From Dugong dugon (lineage: Eukaryota; Chordata; Mammalia; Sirenia; Dugongidae): a stretch of DNA of 64,000 nucleotides. Position 1 is the first letter of the stretch. Each line of letters begins with the position of its first letter. The notes below the pieces were generated by a model, which ran no database searches, was not told the DNA's origin, and worked only from the letters and a program-made list of their open reading frames with translations. Below are positions 33,476 to 44,870 of this stretch, piece after piece. Position numbers and translations under genes: made by a program. The DNA lies in NCBI GenBank assembly GCA_030035585.1, contig CM057465.1, positions 5,245,501-5,309,500 of the forward strand. The letters run 5' to 3'.

Positions 33476-34951
33476 GCTTCTATAACAAACCTTTAACCCA
33501 TAGAGCCTAGAAAAACACTCTTGAAGCTTGCGCGGATTCCCACAAGTTGGGGGCTTGCTTGTTGATGAGATTTGGTTGCACGTCTTCCTTCCAGAAGGAC
33601 GGCTGAGTTAGTGCATAGGAAAGTCTCTCAGTGTTTCCTTCCAGAAGGATGTCTGGTCAGTGCGGTTGGCGTGGCTAAGTGCCAGCAAGGTAATGGCATG
33701 GGTCCAGCTGCCACGTGAGACACTGAGATTCACACATCGAGAGGCTGCCCCGGTGCCTCCTGTGCTCGGGAGCCAGTCGGCCTGGGCCTGGGGATGCGGG
33801 AGATGTTTGTTATGTGAATGAGTGGATGAGTGGATGAATGAATGAACGGACTGTCTTCACTCTGCACCTCCTTGCTGGCTCTATCATATGCTGCTTACTG
33901 GCTGCGAGGGGACTGGACAAGCAGCATCTTCAGATTTGCTCTGTCCCCCCACCAGCTTTGGGCAGAAGGATTTGATACCTGTGCTGAGGTGACCTGGTGG
34001 CATTGTCGGCCAGGTGGGGAGAACCTTATGGGAGCAGGGCCGCGAGGCTGGTGTGGAGGGATGTGAGGAAGGTCCCAGCACCTGCACGCAGGAGCCCAGA
34101 GGTGGAGCTGCCTAGCCGGCCGTGGAATCAGGGCAGAGGAGCTGACCCGGCCGAGGTGGGTGGAGGCTGACGAGGTGAAATGCAGCTGGGACAGATGCAG
34201 GATCTGCCTGGGGACCCAGGTGCGTGGTCACAGTACCGTCCTGGCAGCAGCAGAGACGCCGCAGGGTGTGAGGGTGGCGTGTCTGCCAGGGAAGGTGTGT
34301 GGCCATTTTCTAAGCTGGCTCTAGTGTCTCTTGTGCCCTGTCCTGGGGTGGGCGGCTGAGGGTGGGGGGCGGTATGGCGGGGCGGGCAGAGACGGGGCTT
34401 AGGAGCTGCTTTCCAAGTAAGTGCCTCTTCTGGCTAGAACCAAAGGTCAAAGGTCACCTCAGCCCAGCTGGTGTCTGGGCTCAGGGGGCACTCATGATCC
34501 TGGAAAGGGGCCTCCTGGTGAGGCCCCCTGAACATTCTCCATCTCTCCTATTCCCTGGGCTTCTGCCGAGGGGAACTCTTCATGCCGGGTGGGGTCCTCG
34601 CACAGAGCCCCGAGGCTTGTGGGACCAGGGCTTGTCTTCCTGGGCACGGCTGCGGCGGGACCTGGGTACCCTGTGGACCCTCCCCCGACCTATGGCGTCG
34701 GCCATGCAGCCTGCCTGCCCGCTGCCGACGGGGGTGGGGTAGACGTGGACATTGGGACTTTAGGCAGTGTGGCATGTTCAGCTCAGTGATGCGGGGGCGG
34801 TGGGCGGCCCTGGGCGGAGGGACAAGTTCGCATGTGGGTCCAGGTCTTGTTTCTGGGCCGTGGACGCTGACAGACCACGTGAAAGGAGCCGAAGGTGCTG
34901 AGATCTGACCTCCCTTCTCCCTCCCTCCATCCCTTCTTCCGTGCAGAGTTT
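33476..34951. other. Intronic sequence, no gene seen
   Basis: Unique-looking sequence with a short GAATGAGTGGAT-type simple repeat at about 33814-33848. Open frames at 34548-34982 and nearby are on both strands without recognisable domains. Confidence 0.4.
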
Positions 34952-35133
34952 CTTCCTTTTTTAAAAAATAATTTAAAACCATTTTACTAGACCTTTAATT
35001 TAGAGCATAGGGTTAGGTTTACAGGAAAACTGCGCAGGAAGGACAGAGTCCCCACCTGCCCCCTGCCCCCGCACACTCTTTCTCCCATTGTTAACAGCTT
35101 GCTTTCGGTGGTACGCTGGTCACCATCGATGAA

Positions 35134-35342
35134 GCAGTGGTTGTTAGTTGCCGCAGAGTCGATTCTGACCAATAGTGACCTCAAGTGTCACTGAGTAGAA
35201 CTGCACCATAGGGTTTTCTTGGGTGTCATCTTTACGGAAGCACATTGCCAGGCCTTTCTTCCGTGGTGCCGCTGGATGGGTTCGAACTGCCAACCTTTCG
35301 GTTACCAGCCGAGTGCAAATCGTTTGCCCCACCCAGGACCTA
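35134..35342 (-). mobile_element. AfroSINE inserted in L1 (minus)
   Basis: Tail 'gttgccgcagagtcgattct' to head 'tgccccacccagg'. The duplication CGATGAA flanks it (35127-35133 and 35343-35349), and the L1 sequence resumes at once. Confidence 0.9.
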
Positions 35343-35799
35343 CGATGAACCCATATCGATACATTATTAGTGACTCAAGTCCATGGTTGACATTAGGCTT
35401 CGCTCTCTGTGTTGTACAGTCCTATGGGTTTTGACAAATACACAGTGTCATGTGTCCACCATCACGGTATCGCGCAGAATCGTTTCCTGCCCTAAAAATG
35501 CCCTGGGCTCCACCTGTCCCTCCTTCCCCCTGCCCCGGCCTCCAGCAACCACGGAGCTCCTCCCTGTCTCTGTAGTTTTGCCTTTTCCAGGATGTCACGT
35601 AGCTGGAATCACACAGAGTACAGCTTTTTCAGACAGGTTTCTTCCACTGAGCAGCATGCATTTCAGGTTCCTCCATGTCTTTTCCTGGCTTGACAGCTCA
35701 TTTATTTTTATTTCTGAGTAATGCTCCCTTGTATGGGTGTGTGTTTGTTCATTCACCTGTTGAAGGACATCTTGATTGCTTCCAGGTTTTGGCAATTAC

Positions 35800-36008
35800 C
35801 AATACCTGTTTACCCATTGTCATCGATTCTGAATCTAGTGACCTTATAAGACAGAGTAGAACTGCCCCGTAGGGTTTCCAAAGCTGTAATTGTTATGGAA
35901 GCTGACTGCTACATCTTTCTCCTGTGGAGTGGCTGAGAGGTTCAAACTGATGACCTTTCGGTTAGCAGCCAAGCACTGCGCTTTAACCACTGTGACACCA
36001 AGTCTCCT
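35800..36008 (-). mobile_element. AfroSINE (type A) inserted in L1 (minus)
   Basis: 'gtcatcgattctgaatctag' tail, 'ctacatctttctcctgtgg' body, 'gtgacaccaagtctcc' head. The L1 words ttggcaatta and ttgacaattc on the two sides suggest a partly eroded duplication. Confidence 0.85.
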
Positions 36009-36306
36009 TGACAATTCTGAGTAGAGCCGCTGTAAACATTTCATGTGGATGTATGTTTCGTCTCACCTGGGCAAATACCTAGGAGTGTGATTGCTGGACT
36101 GTATGGTAAGCCTGTGCTTAGCTGTGTAAGAAACTGCCAGACTGTCTTCCAAAGTGGCTGCACCATTTTGTATTCCCACCAGCAGTGAATGAGTTCCTGT
36201 TGTTCCACATCCTTGTCAACACTTGATGTTGTCAGTGTTTTGGATTTTAGCCATTCTAATAGGTGTGCAGAGTTGTTTCGATTTGCATTTCCTTAAGGAT
36301 TTATGA

Positions 36307-36516
36307 AGGAACCCTGGTGGTGCAGAGGTCAAGCACTCGGTTGTGAACCAAAAGGTTGGCATTTCAAACCCACCGGCTGCTGCATGGGAGAAAGATGTGG
36401 CAGTCTGCTTCTGTAAAGATTTACAGCCTTGGACACCCTATGGGGCAGTTCTGCTCTGTCATATAGGGTCACTATGAGTCAAAATCAACTCGACGACAGC
36501 GGGTTTGATTTTTTTT
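36307..36516 (+). mobile_element. AfroSINE (type A, long form) inserted in L1 (plus)
   Basis: Complete head-to-tail SINE ending in a T-run after 'gacgacagcgggtttgat'. The duplication TTTATGA flanks it (36300-36306, 36517-36523). Confidence 0.9.
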
Positions 36517-36770
36517 TTTATGATGTGATGTTGAGCATCTTTTCATATGTGGATTTACCATCTGTTTATCTTGTTTGGTAAGATGTCTGTTCAGATCTTT
36601 TACCCATTTTGTAATTGGGTTGTTAGTTTTCTTGTTGAGATTTCTTTTTTAATAGTCTGTTTTCACTGTCAGTTCTATATAATTTTTATAGTTTTAGGAT
36701 TTGTTTATATCTAATCTGAATGGTACTTGGTTAAAGTAAACTGACAGCAATTAATTTATATAAAACCATA

Positions 36771-37918
36771 TACTATGTTAGCATTTGGAGATAAGAACTC
36801 TTTTGCAAGGCAATAAACTGTTATCAGTTAGTCGAACTGTTTTAATAGAGTGAGGTTGTTTAGCTGCCAGGAGCTTCCCGTCAGGTGGAGCCAGGAGCAA
36901 GAATGCAGGCCCTTTGGGAGGTCCCCCTCCCCCATTGGAGAGAGCCCGAGAGAGTTCACCCTCCTCGGCAGTGAGGTTTGGGTTTGTGCCATTGCTGCCT
37001 AATGCTGGCACATCTGGGGCAGGGGGTCAAGGTCACATACGCCCCCTCTGGGCCTCAGCGTCCCCTCCTGGCACGAGGCAGGATCGCATCTCCCAGGAGC
37101 CCCGACCCTGACTGCTGTAACATCCTGTAGGCTAAGGGTTGGAACGCAGAATCCAGCTTGGGCACAACTTCCCGTTAAGTAGTCACTCCTGTTCCCGCTC
37201 CTCACGTCCTTGTTTTCTTTCTGTGTCAAGGGATCTGCCTGTCGTGGACATTTCATATGAACGGGATTGTACAGTGTGTGACTTTCCGTGTTTCACTTTG
37301 CGTGTTTTCAGGGTTCACCCACGTTGCAGCCTGTAGCAGAGCCTCAGTCCTTTTCACGTTGGCCTCTCTTGGAGCCGGCCCCCCTCCCTAGCTTGCGGTC
37401 GCGGCTGCCTGGGACACCTCTTGGGCCCCACCACGGCCACCAGGGCTGCCAGCAGACAGGTAGTCTTTGTCCCAGGGTCGTCCCCCAGGGCACCAGAGCA
37501 ACCTCAGAAAACCAGAATGTTCTCTTGACCGTCAGGGACAGAGTGGGGAAGAGAAATGGTTTGGGAACCCTGAAAATGCTCAGAGGACCAGGACTGAGAA
37601 GTTTCCGGAACATGGTGAGTCTCACCTGGGAGTCAGAAGGGTTGAGTTTGTTTCTGCCCTGTAACTTTATGGCTCCGGGGCTCCAGGGTTCTGAAGAGAG
37701 GAGACGGCCGGAATAAAGGTTCCGTCTTCTTCCGACTGTACACGTTTTCAGGCCATCTCAAGTGCTGTCTCCCCGAGAAAGGGCACCAACATGGGGTCAG
37801 AACCAGGTAGCTGTGTGGTGTTGGTGATGCAGTGGGGGGCACCTTGATTAGGAGGAATGACGGGCCCCCATCCCCATTCACAAGGATTTTACTGAACTCC
37901 TGGGAGCTGGTTAAAACA
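36771..37918. other. Intronic sequence with a short L1 relic
   Basis: Mostly unique. An antisense L1 piece at about 37205-37340 reads 'gtggacatttcatatgaac' and 'agggttcacccacgttgc'. No gene is supported. Confidence 0.45.
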
Positions 37919-38328
37919 GAACCAAACCTGTTGCCATTGACTGGGTTCTGACTCATGGTGACCCCAAGTGTTACAGAGTAGAACTGTCCCACAGGGTTTT
38001 CTTGGCTGTAGTCCTTATGGAAGGAGCCCTGGTGGCACAGTGGTTAAAAAGCTCGACTGCTAACTGAAAGGTTGGCAATTTGAAACCACCAGCAGCTCTG
38101 TGGGAGAAAGATGTGGTAGTCTGCTTCCATAGAGATTTACAGCCTTGGAAACTCTATGGGGTTGCTATGAGTCAGAATCGACTCAACAGAAGTGGGCTGG
38201 GTTGGTTTTTGGAATCTTTATGGAAGCCGATGGCCAGGCCTTTCTTCCACGGTGCCATTGGCTGGGTTCAGACTGCCAACATTTAGGTTAGTAGTGGAGT
38301 GCAAGCTGTCTGTACCACCTAGAGACCT
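37919..38328 (-). mobile_element. AfroSINE, outer copy of a second nested pair
   Basis: Antisense tail 'gttgccattgactgggttct' on the left and body/head 'gatggccaggcctttcttcc' to 'taccacctagagacc' on the right belong to one SINE. It is split by a + strand type A copy. Confidence 0.88.
38024..38214 (+). mobile_element. AfroSINE (type A) inserted into the outer copy
   Basis: Complete SINE from 'gagccctggtggcacagtgg' to 'gggttggttttt'. The target duplication TCCTTATGGAAG / TCTTTATGGAAG (38012-38023, 38215-38226) differs by one base. The tail lacks part of the usual 'gggcagttctactctgtc' block, an internal deletion. Confidence 0.9.
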
Positions 38329-39010
38329 CTTGGGGAGCTGAGTATATGCGAGCAAAATAGTGACTGTTAACGGGTGGGGGGTGCCCAGTGAGCGGGGGCA
38401 GGTAGCCCTGTAGGCTGGGACTGTCCAGAAGGATTTCCCAGAGAGGCCAGGAGCTGTTGGGCCTTGAAGGGCAGGTCAAACGGAGCAGCCAAGGAAGCAA
38501 AAGGCCTGGGGTCACTGTGGATGGTGGTGGGTAGGGCAGGCAGGGGTGTGGAAGCCGCCCGTTTGCAGTGTTGTGGAGGGCGAGGCCTTCTTGGGAAGAT
38601 GAGCAAAATTATCCCAGGGTCCGGACGCTGGGGTCTGCCAAGGTCCCAGGCTGCGTGGTCGGGTCTGCTGGAGCCACTGACCAGCAACTGTTAGGTCCGA
38701 TGAGGTCAGCGATTCTGGCCTCGCCTCTGGGAGCCCTTCTGACATCCTGCGTGAGCTCGCTCTTGGGGACACTCACTGCGTCTGGGTTCTGTCCTGCAGC
38801 TTGGCCCGGGCCTGTGCAGAGAGGGCTGTAATTGTGGGCACGTCACCGCCAGCCAGCTGCTGTCTGTACAAGTGTGACGAGGGAGACGGCTCGCCTGCAA
38901 AGGCTCACGTGCGCTCCCTGTCTTGTGGGCCTTCTGGGAAGTTCTACTTCACTCACGGACTTTGGAGGCTGACACCTGTGTTTAATTCAAGCCTCCTGTT
39001 GAGCCATAAA
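38329..39010. other. Intronic sequence, no gene seen
   Basis: Unique, moderately GC-rich. No repeat or coding region supported. Confidence 0.4.
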
Positions 39011-39208
39011 CAGGAGCCCTGTGGTGCAGTGTTAAGCGCTCAGCTGCTAAGCGAAAGGTCGGCAGTTTGAACCCACCAGCAGCTCCGGAGAGAAAGATAC
39101 GGCAGTTTGCGTCCATAAAGTTTACGGCCTTGGGAACCCTAAGGGGCAGTTCTACTCTGTCCTTTAGGGTCACCATGAGTTGGAATTGACTCGATGACAG
39201 TGGGCAGT
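39011..39208 (+). mobile_element. AfroSINE (type A), first of a head-to-tail pair
   Basis: Head 'caggagccctgtggtgcagt', B box 'ggcagtttgaacccacc', tail 'tggaattgactcgatgac'. A second copy follows within 10 bp in the same direction. Confidence 0.9.
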
Positions 39209-39215
39209 GTTCCTT

Positions 39216-39434
39216 TAAGGACCTTGGTGGTGAGCGCAATGGTTTAGCACTTGGCTGCTAACCGAAAGGTCAGCCGTTCCAACATGCCAGTGGCTCTACG
39301 TGAGAAAGACCGGGTCATCTGCTCCCATAAAGATTATGCAGCCTAGGAAACCCTGTGGGGGCAGTTCTGCTCTGTTCTATAAGGTCGCTATGAGTCGAAA
39401 TCCACTTGATGGCAATGGGTTTGGTTTGGTTTTA
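39216..39434 (+). mobile_element. AfroSINE (type A), second of a head-to-tail pair
   Basis: Head 'aggaccttggtggtgagcgc', worn B-box region 'cagccgttccaacatgcc', tail 'cgctatgagtcgaaatccac' and 'gggtttggtttgg'. It is more diverged than its neighbour, so the pair is likely two insertions and not a duplication. Confidence 0.88.
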
Positions 39435-40115
39435 TTATGCCATGAAGAGATATTATCAGTTAAGTATTAGATTTTAGGGAGAGAACCAGGGCTTTGTGTG
39501 TGTGAGGACCAGTTTTTCAAGGTATAGACCTGCCTTCATATTCAGGCACTTGACCCTGATTTCTCCGGGGTAAATTGCACACCGAATTCTCCTTTCTGAA
39601 CGGAATCCAGTTTGCCCACCTGGACTCCTGAGAAGCAGTGTCAGATTCCCTTGTTAGAACCACCCTTTGTCCCCCTTTCTTCCCCTCGAGCTCCTCTAAT
39701 GGCCTGGACAATGGGCAGGCTGAGGCCCCGTTGACTGTGTCCTCACAGACGTCTCATTCCTGCGTAACTCCTGAGACGGTAGTGGTGTCTGGGTCCTGCT
39801 TCTCCGTGTCACTTAGGATGGGGGTGAGTGGTGTGTGTCGAGTAAACAGCATGCAGACATAGGGCCACCAGGCAGGTTTTCAGACACGGGTGCCCCCTCC
39901 CTTTCTCTTCTGTGTCGTAATGCCAAGTGACCCAGCTGTGGGAGTGGACTTTTCAGCCCAGTCCTCTTTTCCAGGCATGGAAAATCCTAATGTGTAATTG
40001 AAACACATCCCCCTCCCGCCCAGATCTTCAAAGAGAGAATGGAAAATATTAGGGTTTATTGTTCTAAGAGATTTCCTATCCATCCGACACACGGCCGTCA
40101 GGGTTCAGGGGCGGA
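39435..40115. other. Intronic sequence, no gene seen
   Basis: No repeat or coding region could be supported. Confidence 0.4.
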
Positions 40116-40580
40116 CCTGCCTGTGTGTGTATGTGTGCATAAGCACGTCTGTGCAGGTGTGTGCCTACAGGTATGCGTGTGCTTATGTGTGAGCATGTGT
40201 AAGCACATGTGATGCACGCCTGTGCATGTGTGCCTCCATGTATGTGTGTGCGTGTATGTGAGTGTGCATGCATTTCTGTGCAGGTGCGAGCCTACATATA
40301 TGTGTGTGTCTCTGCGTGAGCATGTGTGCATGTGTTGCATGAGTGTGCGCCTGAGCACATGTACGCATGACCATGTACGTACATAGATGTGTGTATGAGT
40401 GAACGGGTATGACCGTACATGTATGCATGCATGTATGTGTGCACATGTGCATATGCATGCAAGCGTTGTGCCTGCCTGTGTGTGAGCATGTGTGCATGCA
40501 TGTATATAGGCACACATGTATGAGCATATGTGTGTGTATGTGTGAGTATGCATGTGTGTGTGTATGTGTGTGTGTGTGGT
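40116..40580. repeat. TG/CA-rich simple repeat with long alternating pyrimidine-purine runs
   Basis: Irregular TGTG, TGCA and CATG steps fill the tract. Two runs alternate without a break: 48 bp at 40414-40461 and 33 bp at 40546-40578. Such runs favour Z-DNA under negative supercoiling (general knowledge). The long histidine/threonine-rich minus-strand open frames here are artefacts of the repeat. Confidence 0.9.
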
Positions 40581-41510
40581 GGACAGGGCACGGATCCTGG
40601 TGGAGTGAGACAGTGTGTTTGCACGGACATCTCCCTGTGAGCACACACGCTGAGAACAGCAGGACTTTTTGGTGACGGTGGCATGTGACTCTGCTGCCTG
40701 CCCGCACTGGCCACCATTTATTGGTGAATAGAAAGTGGCGAGGGCTAGGTGGGAAGCTGCTGGCTGCAGGGTCGAGCTGGGAAGCCCACCCTGTCTGCAG
40801 CAGGGGATCTGTTTTCCCTCCCTTTGTTTCCGTCGCTCGTCTGCCTGGCATTTTTGAGAACCAGAAGTGAATTTGGGGTGATGAAAACTAGGCTGAGCTC
40901 CTTCAGGGACAAACTCGTGTCTGGCAGCTCCTCTCTCTGCGGTTGGGGAAACTGAGGCAGCAGGGGTGGGTTTGGGGGGGGCAGGGCTGTTCCTCTGTGC
41001 GCCATCCCAACGGAGCGAGGACCCACCTGGGCCAGATGCCAGGATGCTCCTAATTCTGTCTTCCACGTAACTGTGTGCCTCTGTGTCCACGCTGTCTGAA
41101 GTGGACGAGCCTAAGCCTTCTGGGTTTTTCTTTCCCTTGTAATTCCCGCTTGAAAAAACAAAAAGAGTATCACATGACTTAACCCCACATGACACAGGCT
41201 TAAGTAGGATTCTGAGGGTGGGTCAGTGAGGGGTCAGCTGCAGGTGGATGGGAGAGGAGGATGGGAAGTGTGAGGTCACAAGAGGCCAGCTGCTCTTCCG
41301 TGCCTGCTAATCCCGTCACTGCGGCTGTAGGGAGCAGGTGGCAGCTCCGATCACAGCACTCGGGGTACTGTTGCTGCTTCTGGAAGAGCAGACGATGGTG
41401 AGAGGTGGGGAGACCGAATCTGTGAGTCGAAGGGGCACGACGGAGTGCTTGAGCTGGACGCGGAAATTGCCAAGGTGTTAAGGTGGTGAAGACAAACACT
41501 CTAAACTTTT
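40581..41510. other. Intronic sequence, no gene seen
   Basis: Mostly unique. A MIR-like 'ggttggggaaactgaggcag' occurs near 40942. Confidence 0.4.
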
Positions 41511-41576
41511 TATACTTTTATTTTTTTTTTACAAGGTCATAATTGCATAATTTTTGTCAGAGGGCACTGTCTTATA

Positions 41577-41929
41577 CAGGTAGTCCCCATCTTACGATGT
41601 ATTTGAGTTATGAGAAACCGTACTTAACGACCATCTTGATTTGTGTACAGGCAGCCCCCGACTTACGACAGAGTTCCATTCTGATGACTTTGTTGTAAGA
41701 TGGTTCTGATGTAAGTCAAATACCTCATTTTTTTCTTTTTTAGGTTTCATTATTATTGCCTTTTATTGTCTGTATCTTTATAAATACGATCTTTATTTGT
41801 CTTTGGGGTTTGGAGACATTACATATAAACTTACAGATATATTTTAATACATACATACATTAAAAAAATACAGATCATAAAAAAAAAACCTGAGTGGTAA
41901 GGACAAATCATCGTAACTTGAGGACCCTG
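41577..41929. mobile_element. Short inverted-repeat DNA transposon (non-autonomous)
   Basis: The left end CAGGTAGTCCCCATCTTACG and the complement of the right end (CAGGGTCCTCAAGTTACGAT, from 41909-41929) form imperfect terminal inverted repeats. A TA precedes the left end at 41575-41576, as expected of Tc1/mariner/pogo elements, but is lost on the right. A second end-like copy, CAGGCAGCCCCCGACTTACG, starts at 41648. No transposase is present. The family is not assigned. Confidence 0.55.
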
Positions 41930-42044
41930 GTGAAGTTCTCTTCGTAGGGTTAATACATTCATTTAGAGGGGCTGACTTTGGTACCACCAGCTCGTAACAG
42001 AGTTTAAACCAGTTTGGATTCTGGTTTTTGAGAGCCACCTTGTA

Positions 42045-42200
42045 TCCTTTTTTAAAAAAAAATTGTGGTAAAATTCATGTAACACAAAATTCGCCATTTA
42101 AACCATGTTAAAGTGAGCAATTCGTGGCATTTAATACGTTCACCATGTTGTACATCCACCCTGCTATCTAGTTTTAGAACGTTCTCATCACCCTAGAGTT
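42045..42200 (-). mobile_element. L1 LINE 3' fragment, antisense
   Basis: 'aattgtggtaaaattcatgt', 'gcatttaatacgttcacc' and 'tgttgtacatccaccctgc' are L1 3' words on the minus strand, following a T/A-rich edge. Confidence 0.65.
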
Positions 42201-43783
42201 GTACATTATTTTTTACATTTTAAAACCGGATGGCATTTTTCAAACTGAATATTCAGTAGCACTTCGGGTTTATTTTACTGACGTGGGAGAGATACTGTCA
42301 AATCGTGCAGACTTTGTCGGTGGACGGTGATGGGCTACCGAGGTGGGAGTGACAGACGCCACCCCTTCTGGCAGGGCGTGTAGGGGGTAGTGCCAGGAGG
42401 CAGGGCTTAGGGGACAGGCTCAGCCAAGGATCAGTGACATCTACCCACCTGCATAGGGGCTGAACCTGCAACTCCCCCCCACCCCTCACGCCGAACCAGT
42501 CATCACAACCTTTGTCCTCCCCATCTCTTGGCTGGCCCTAGGCTCCCCAGTGCCCTGGTTTGCCTGGACGGAGTTGCTTCCCAGGACACAGGACTTTCAC
42601 TGCTAAAATCAGGAAGGTCTTGGGCAGACTGGGATGGGTGGGCCCCCGAGCTGATACCCAGCCCTGACAGTGTGGCTCACATCCGGGCTGTGGCTGGAGG
42701 CCTGAGCATCTCCTCCTTCTGGGAGACTTACCTGTCGGTGTCCCCCAAGCTGGCGCTGGCTGAGCACCATCCGAGCCCCTCCCCTGGCTCACTGGACTTA
42801 CCACGAGCCTCTCTCAGACTCATCTTTTTAGAGTGTGCTGTCACACGCCCTGCACTTTGTCCTGAGTGTCAAGGGAATTCCTGCTGTCCACCGGGTGAAC
42901 CGCTGCCCACTGGATGAACCACTGCCCCCAGGCCTGCCTCTGGAGACTACCATAATGCAGCTCCTTCCCTCTCTCTTTCCCACCTCCTGCCCACCCACCT
43001 GCGCGGAGCAGGTAGGAGCAGGTATTTCTGAGCGTGGGGCCTCTATTTAGTCTTCACATTTCGTCCCTGCCTGGAATCCTGTACCCCACCCCCACCGTAA
43101 TTCCCACCTCCCCAGACCATCAGCCCCAGCTCTGACAACTCCAACCTGGGGACACCTGGCGCAGGTCACTGCGGCTGCTGCTCAGTGAGGCCCCTCTGAA
43201 CCGAGAGCTCCCTCTGCGTCATCAACAGCCCCTCACCGCACCTGGCCCATGGGGGGACGTGCAGTGTTGTGGAACTGAGCTCAGTGCCCGGCCCCTGCAG
43301 CCAAACTCAGGCCTCCACTGCTTCCTGACCACATGGTAGCCACCTGCTGCTCACTCACCCCAACCTCAGGCTGTCTCCACTCTGCCGTCCTAACCCCACT
43401 TTGGTGGCAGGGCCCAGCGTGCCTGCGTCCTCCTCCATGCGCCCTTCCCCGGCCGCCCCCGCCTAAGCTCTGTCCTGTGAAGTCTCCCGCACTCGTTAGC
43501 CAGTGCTGCCCTGCTGGGGAAAGCTTCTGTCTCTGAGCTGATGGGATTCAGCCAGTCTAGGTGAGCAGGTGTCCAGGTAGTAGAGGCTTTGAAAAATAGT
43601 TCTCCAAGGTATTCTCTACACTTCCCTGCTTTTAAAAGACCAATTTTATTAACAAGATGCATCAGTCAGAGTCCAGTGGGGAAAACAGAAGCCACTCTAG
43701 GTATTTCCAGCAGAAAGTGATTTAATTCAGGGAGTTGGAGCTGGCAACGTGCTTGGCCCTCGCCAGTGCTGCCTCTTACCCAC
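42201..43783. other. Intronic sequence, no gene seen
   Basis: Unique-looking GC-moderate sequence with several short open frames and no recognisable domain. Near 43665-43740 there is a worn repeat-like stretch (gtgatttaattcagggag) of unknown family. Confidence 0.4.
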
Positions 43784-44106
43784 TGTTAGTTGTCGGGTGC
43801 TGTTGAGTCAGTTCCCACTCATAGCGACCCCGTGTACCACAGAACGAAACACTGCCGGGTCCTGTGCCATCCTCACAATCGTTGTTATGCGTGAGCCCAT
43901 TGTTGCAGCCACTGCGTCAATCCATCTCGTTGAGGGTCTTTCTCTTTTTTGCTGACCCTCTACTTTACCAAGCATGATGTCCTTCTCCAGGGACCGGTCT
44001 CTCCTGATAACAGGTCCAAAGTATGTGAGATGAAGTCTCCCCATGCTCGTGTCTAAGGAGCATTCTGGCTGGACTTCTTCAAGACAGATTTGCTTATTTT
44101 TCTTGC
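43784..44106 (-). mobile_element. RTE LINE 3' end, 5' truncated
   Basis: Antisense 3' tail 'tgttagttgtcgggtgctgt' followed by the C-terminal coding block. Minus-strand frames give 'EVQPECSLDTSMGRLHLTYFG' with 'RRDRSLEKDIMLGKVEGQQK' in two readable parts. Relatively well preserved, but only about 320 bp long. Confidence 0.85.
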
Positions 44107-44662
44107 CCCTTGCAGGGCCTATTTGACTCGGAGCCTGTCCTCCTCTGCCCCCTGGGCAGCCCCTCCAAGAGCGCGCTGCCTCTTCCAGCACACAACCAGA
44201 CCCTAGGGGCCTGTCCCACCATGCCCTGCCTAACCTACCATGCCCTGCCTATGACACCATGCCTTGCCGACCCAGCCCAGAGCCAATGGCCTCCTCCCTC
44301 CTCCTGATCTGCACAAGCTCCTCCCACTGGTAGAACTACTTAGAATCCTGCAGGTCAGAGAGGAGCCGGGGAAAGGTAGTTTCCAGGCTTCTGGCCCCCT
44401 GTTCTGCAGAGAAGAAAGGTAGGAGTGGGGTTAAGTGCCAACAGAAATATCTGCCATCAGTAATAACTTATTTACTCACTTTTCCACAGTTAATGTGGGA
44501 AAGTAAAAAGAAATAACCTTAAGCGATACTACCCAGAAATAATAATTTCTGTAGTGTACCTTTCCAGATTTTTCTAATGTATGTATTTATATATGTGTGT
44601 TTTTCCACAACTGTTGTATTGTGTAAACTGTTTCATGACTTGCTGTTTTTACTTAAACTCCG
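44107..44662. other. Intronic sequence, no gene seen
   Basis: Includes a run of near-repeated 'ccatgccctgcctaac / ccatgccctgcctatg' words at about 44218-44255. The right half is AT-rich and resembles an old L1, but too weakly to call. Confidence 0.4.
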
Positions 44663-44870
44663 CTGTTGTTCTTGGGTGCCATCGAGTCGATTCTGACTCA
44701 GAGCGACCCCGTGTGACAGAGTAGACCTGCCCCGTAGGGTTTCCCAAGCTGTAAATCTTTACAGGAGCAGATCACCGGGTCTTTTCTCCCGCGAAGCTGC
44801 TGGGTGAGTTTGAACCACCGGCCTTTTGGTTAGCAGCAGAGTGCTTAACCTTTGCACCACCAGGGCTCCT
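44663..44870 (-). mobile_element. AfroSINE, antisense, full length
   Basis: 'gtgccatcgagtcgattctg' tail, 'tcaccgggtcttttctccc' body, 'ttgcaccaccagggctcct' head. The flanking TAAACTC/CAAACTC words may be its duplication. Confidence 0.9.

Larger units (their letters stand above)
34952..36770 (-). mobile_element. L1 LINE 3' region, antisense, split by three SINEs
   Basis: One old L1 copy can be followed across the inserts: 'tagagcatagggttaggttt', 'ttttgccttttccaggatgt', 'ggacatcttgattgcttcc', 'tgccagactgtcttccaaag', 'cacatccttgtcaacacttg', 'gatgttgagcatcttttcat'. Its body is continuous when the three AfroSINEs are left out, so all three inserted later. Non-coding. Confidence 0.85.

Noticed and set aside
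36307..39434. Clustered direct repeats considered as a CRISPR-like array
   Set aside because: The repeats are full AfroSINEs of about 200 bp with irregular spacing and their own target duplications, in a mammalian genome.
40098..41195. 365-codon minus-strand frame rich in His and Thr
   Set aside because: It is a translation of the TG/CA repeat in one direction; other frames over the tract give similar low-complexity peptides.
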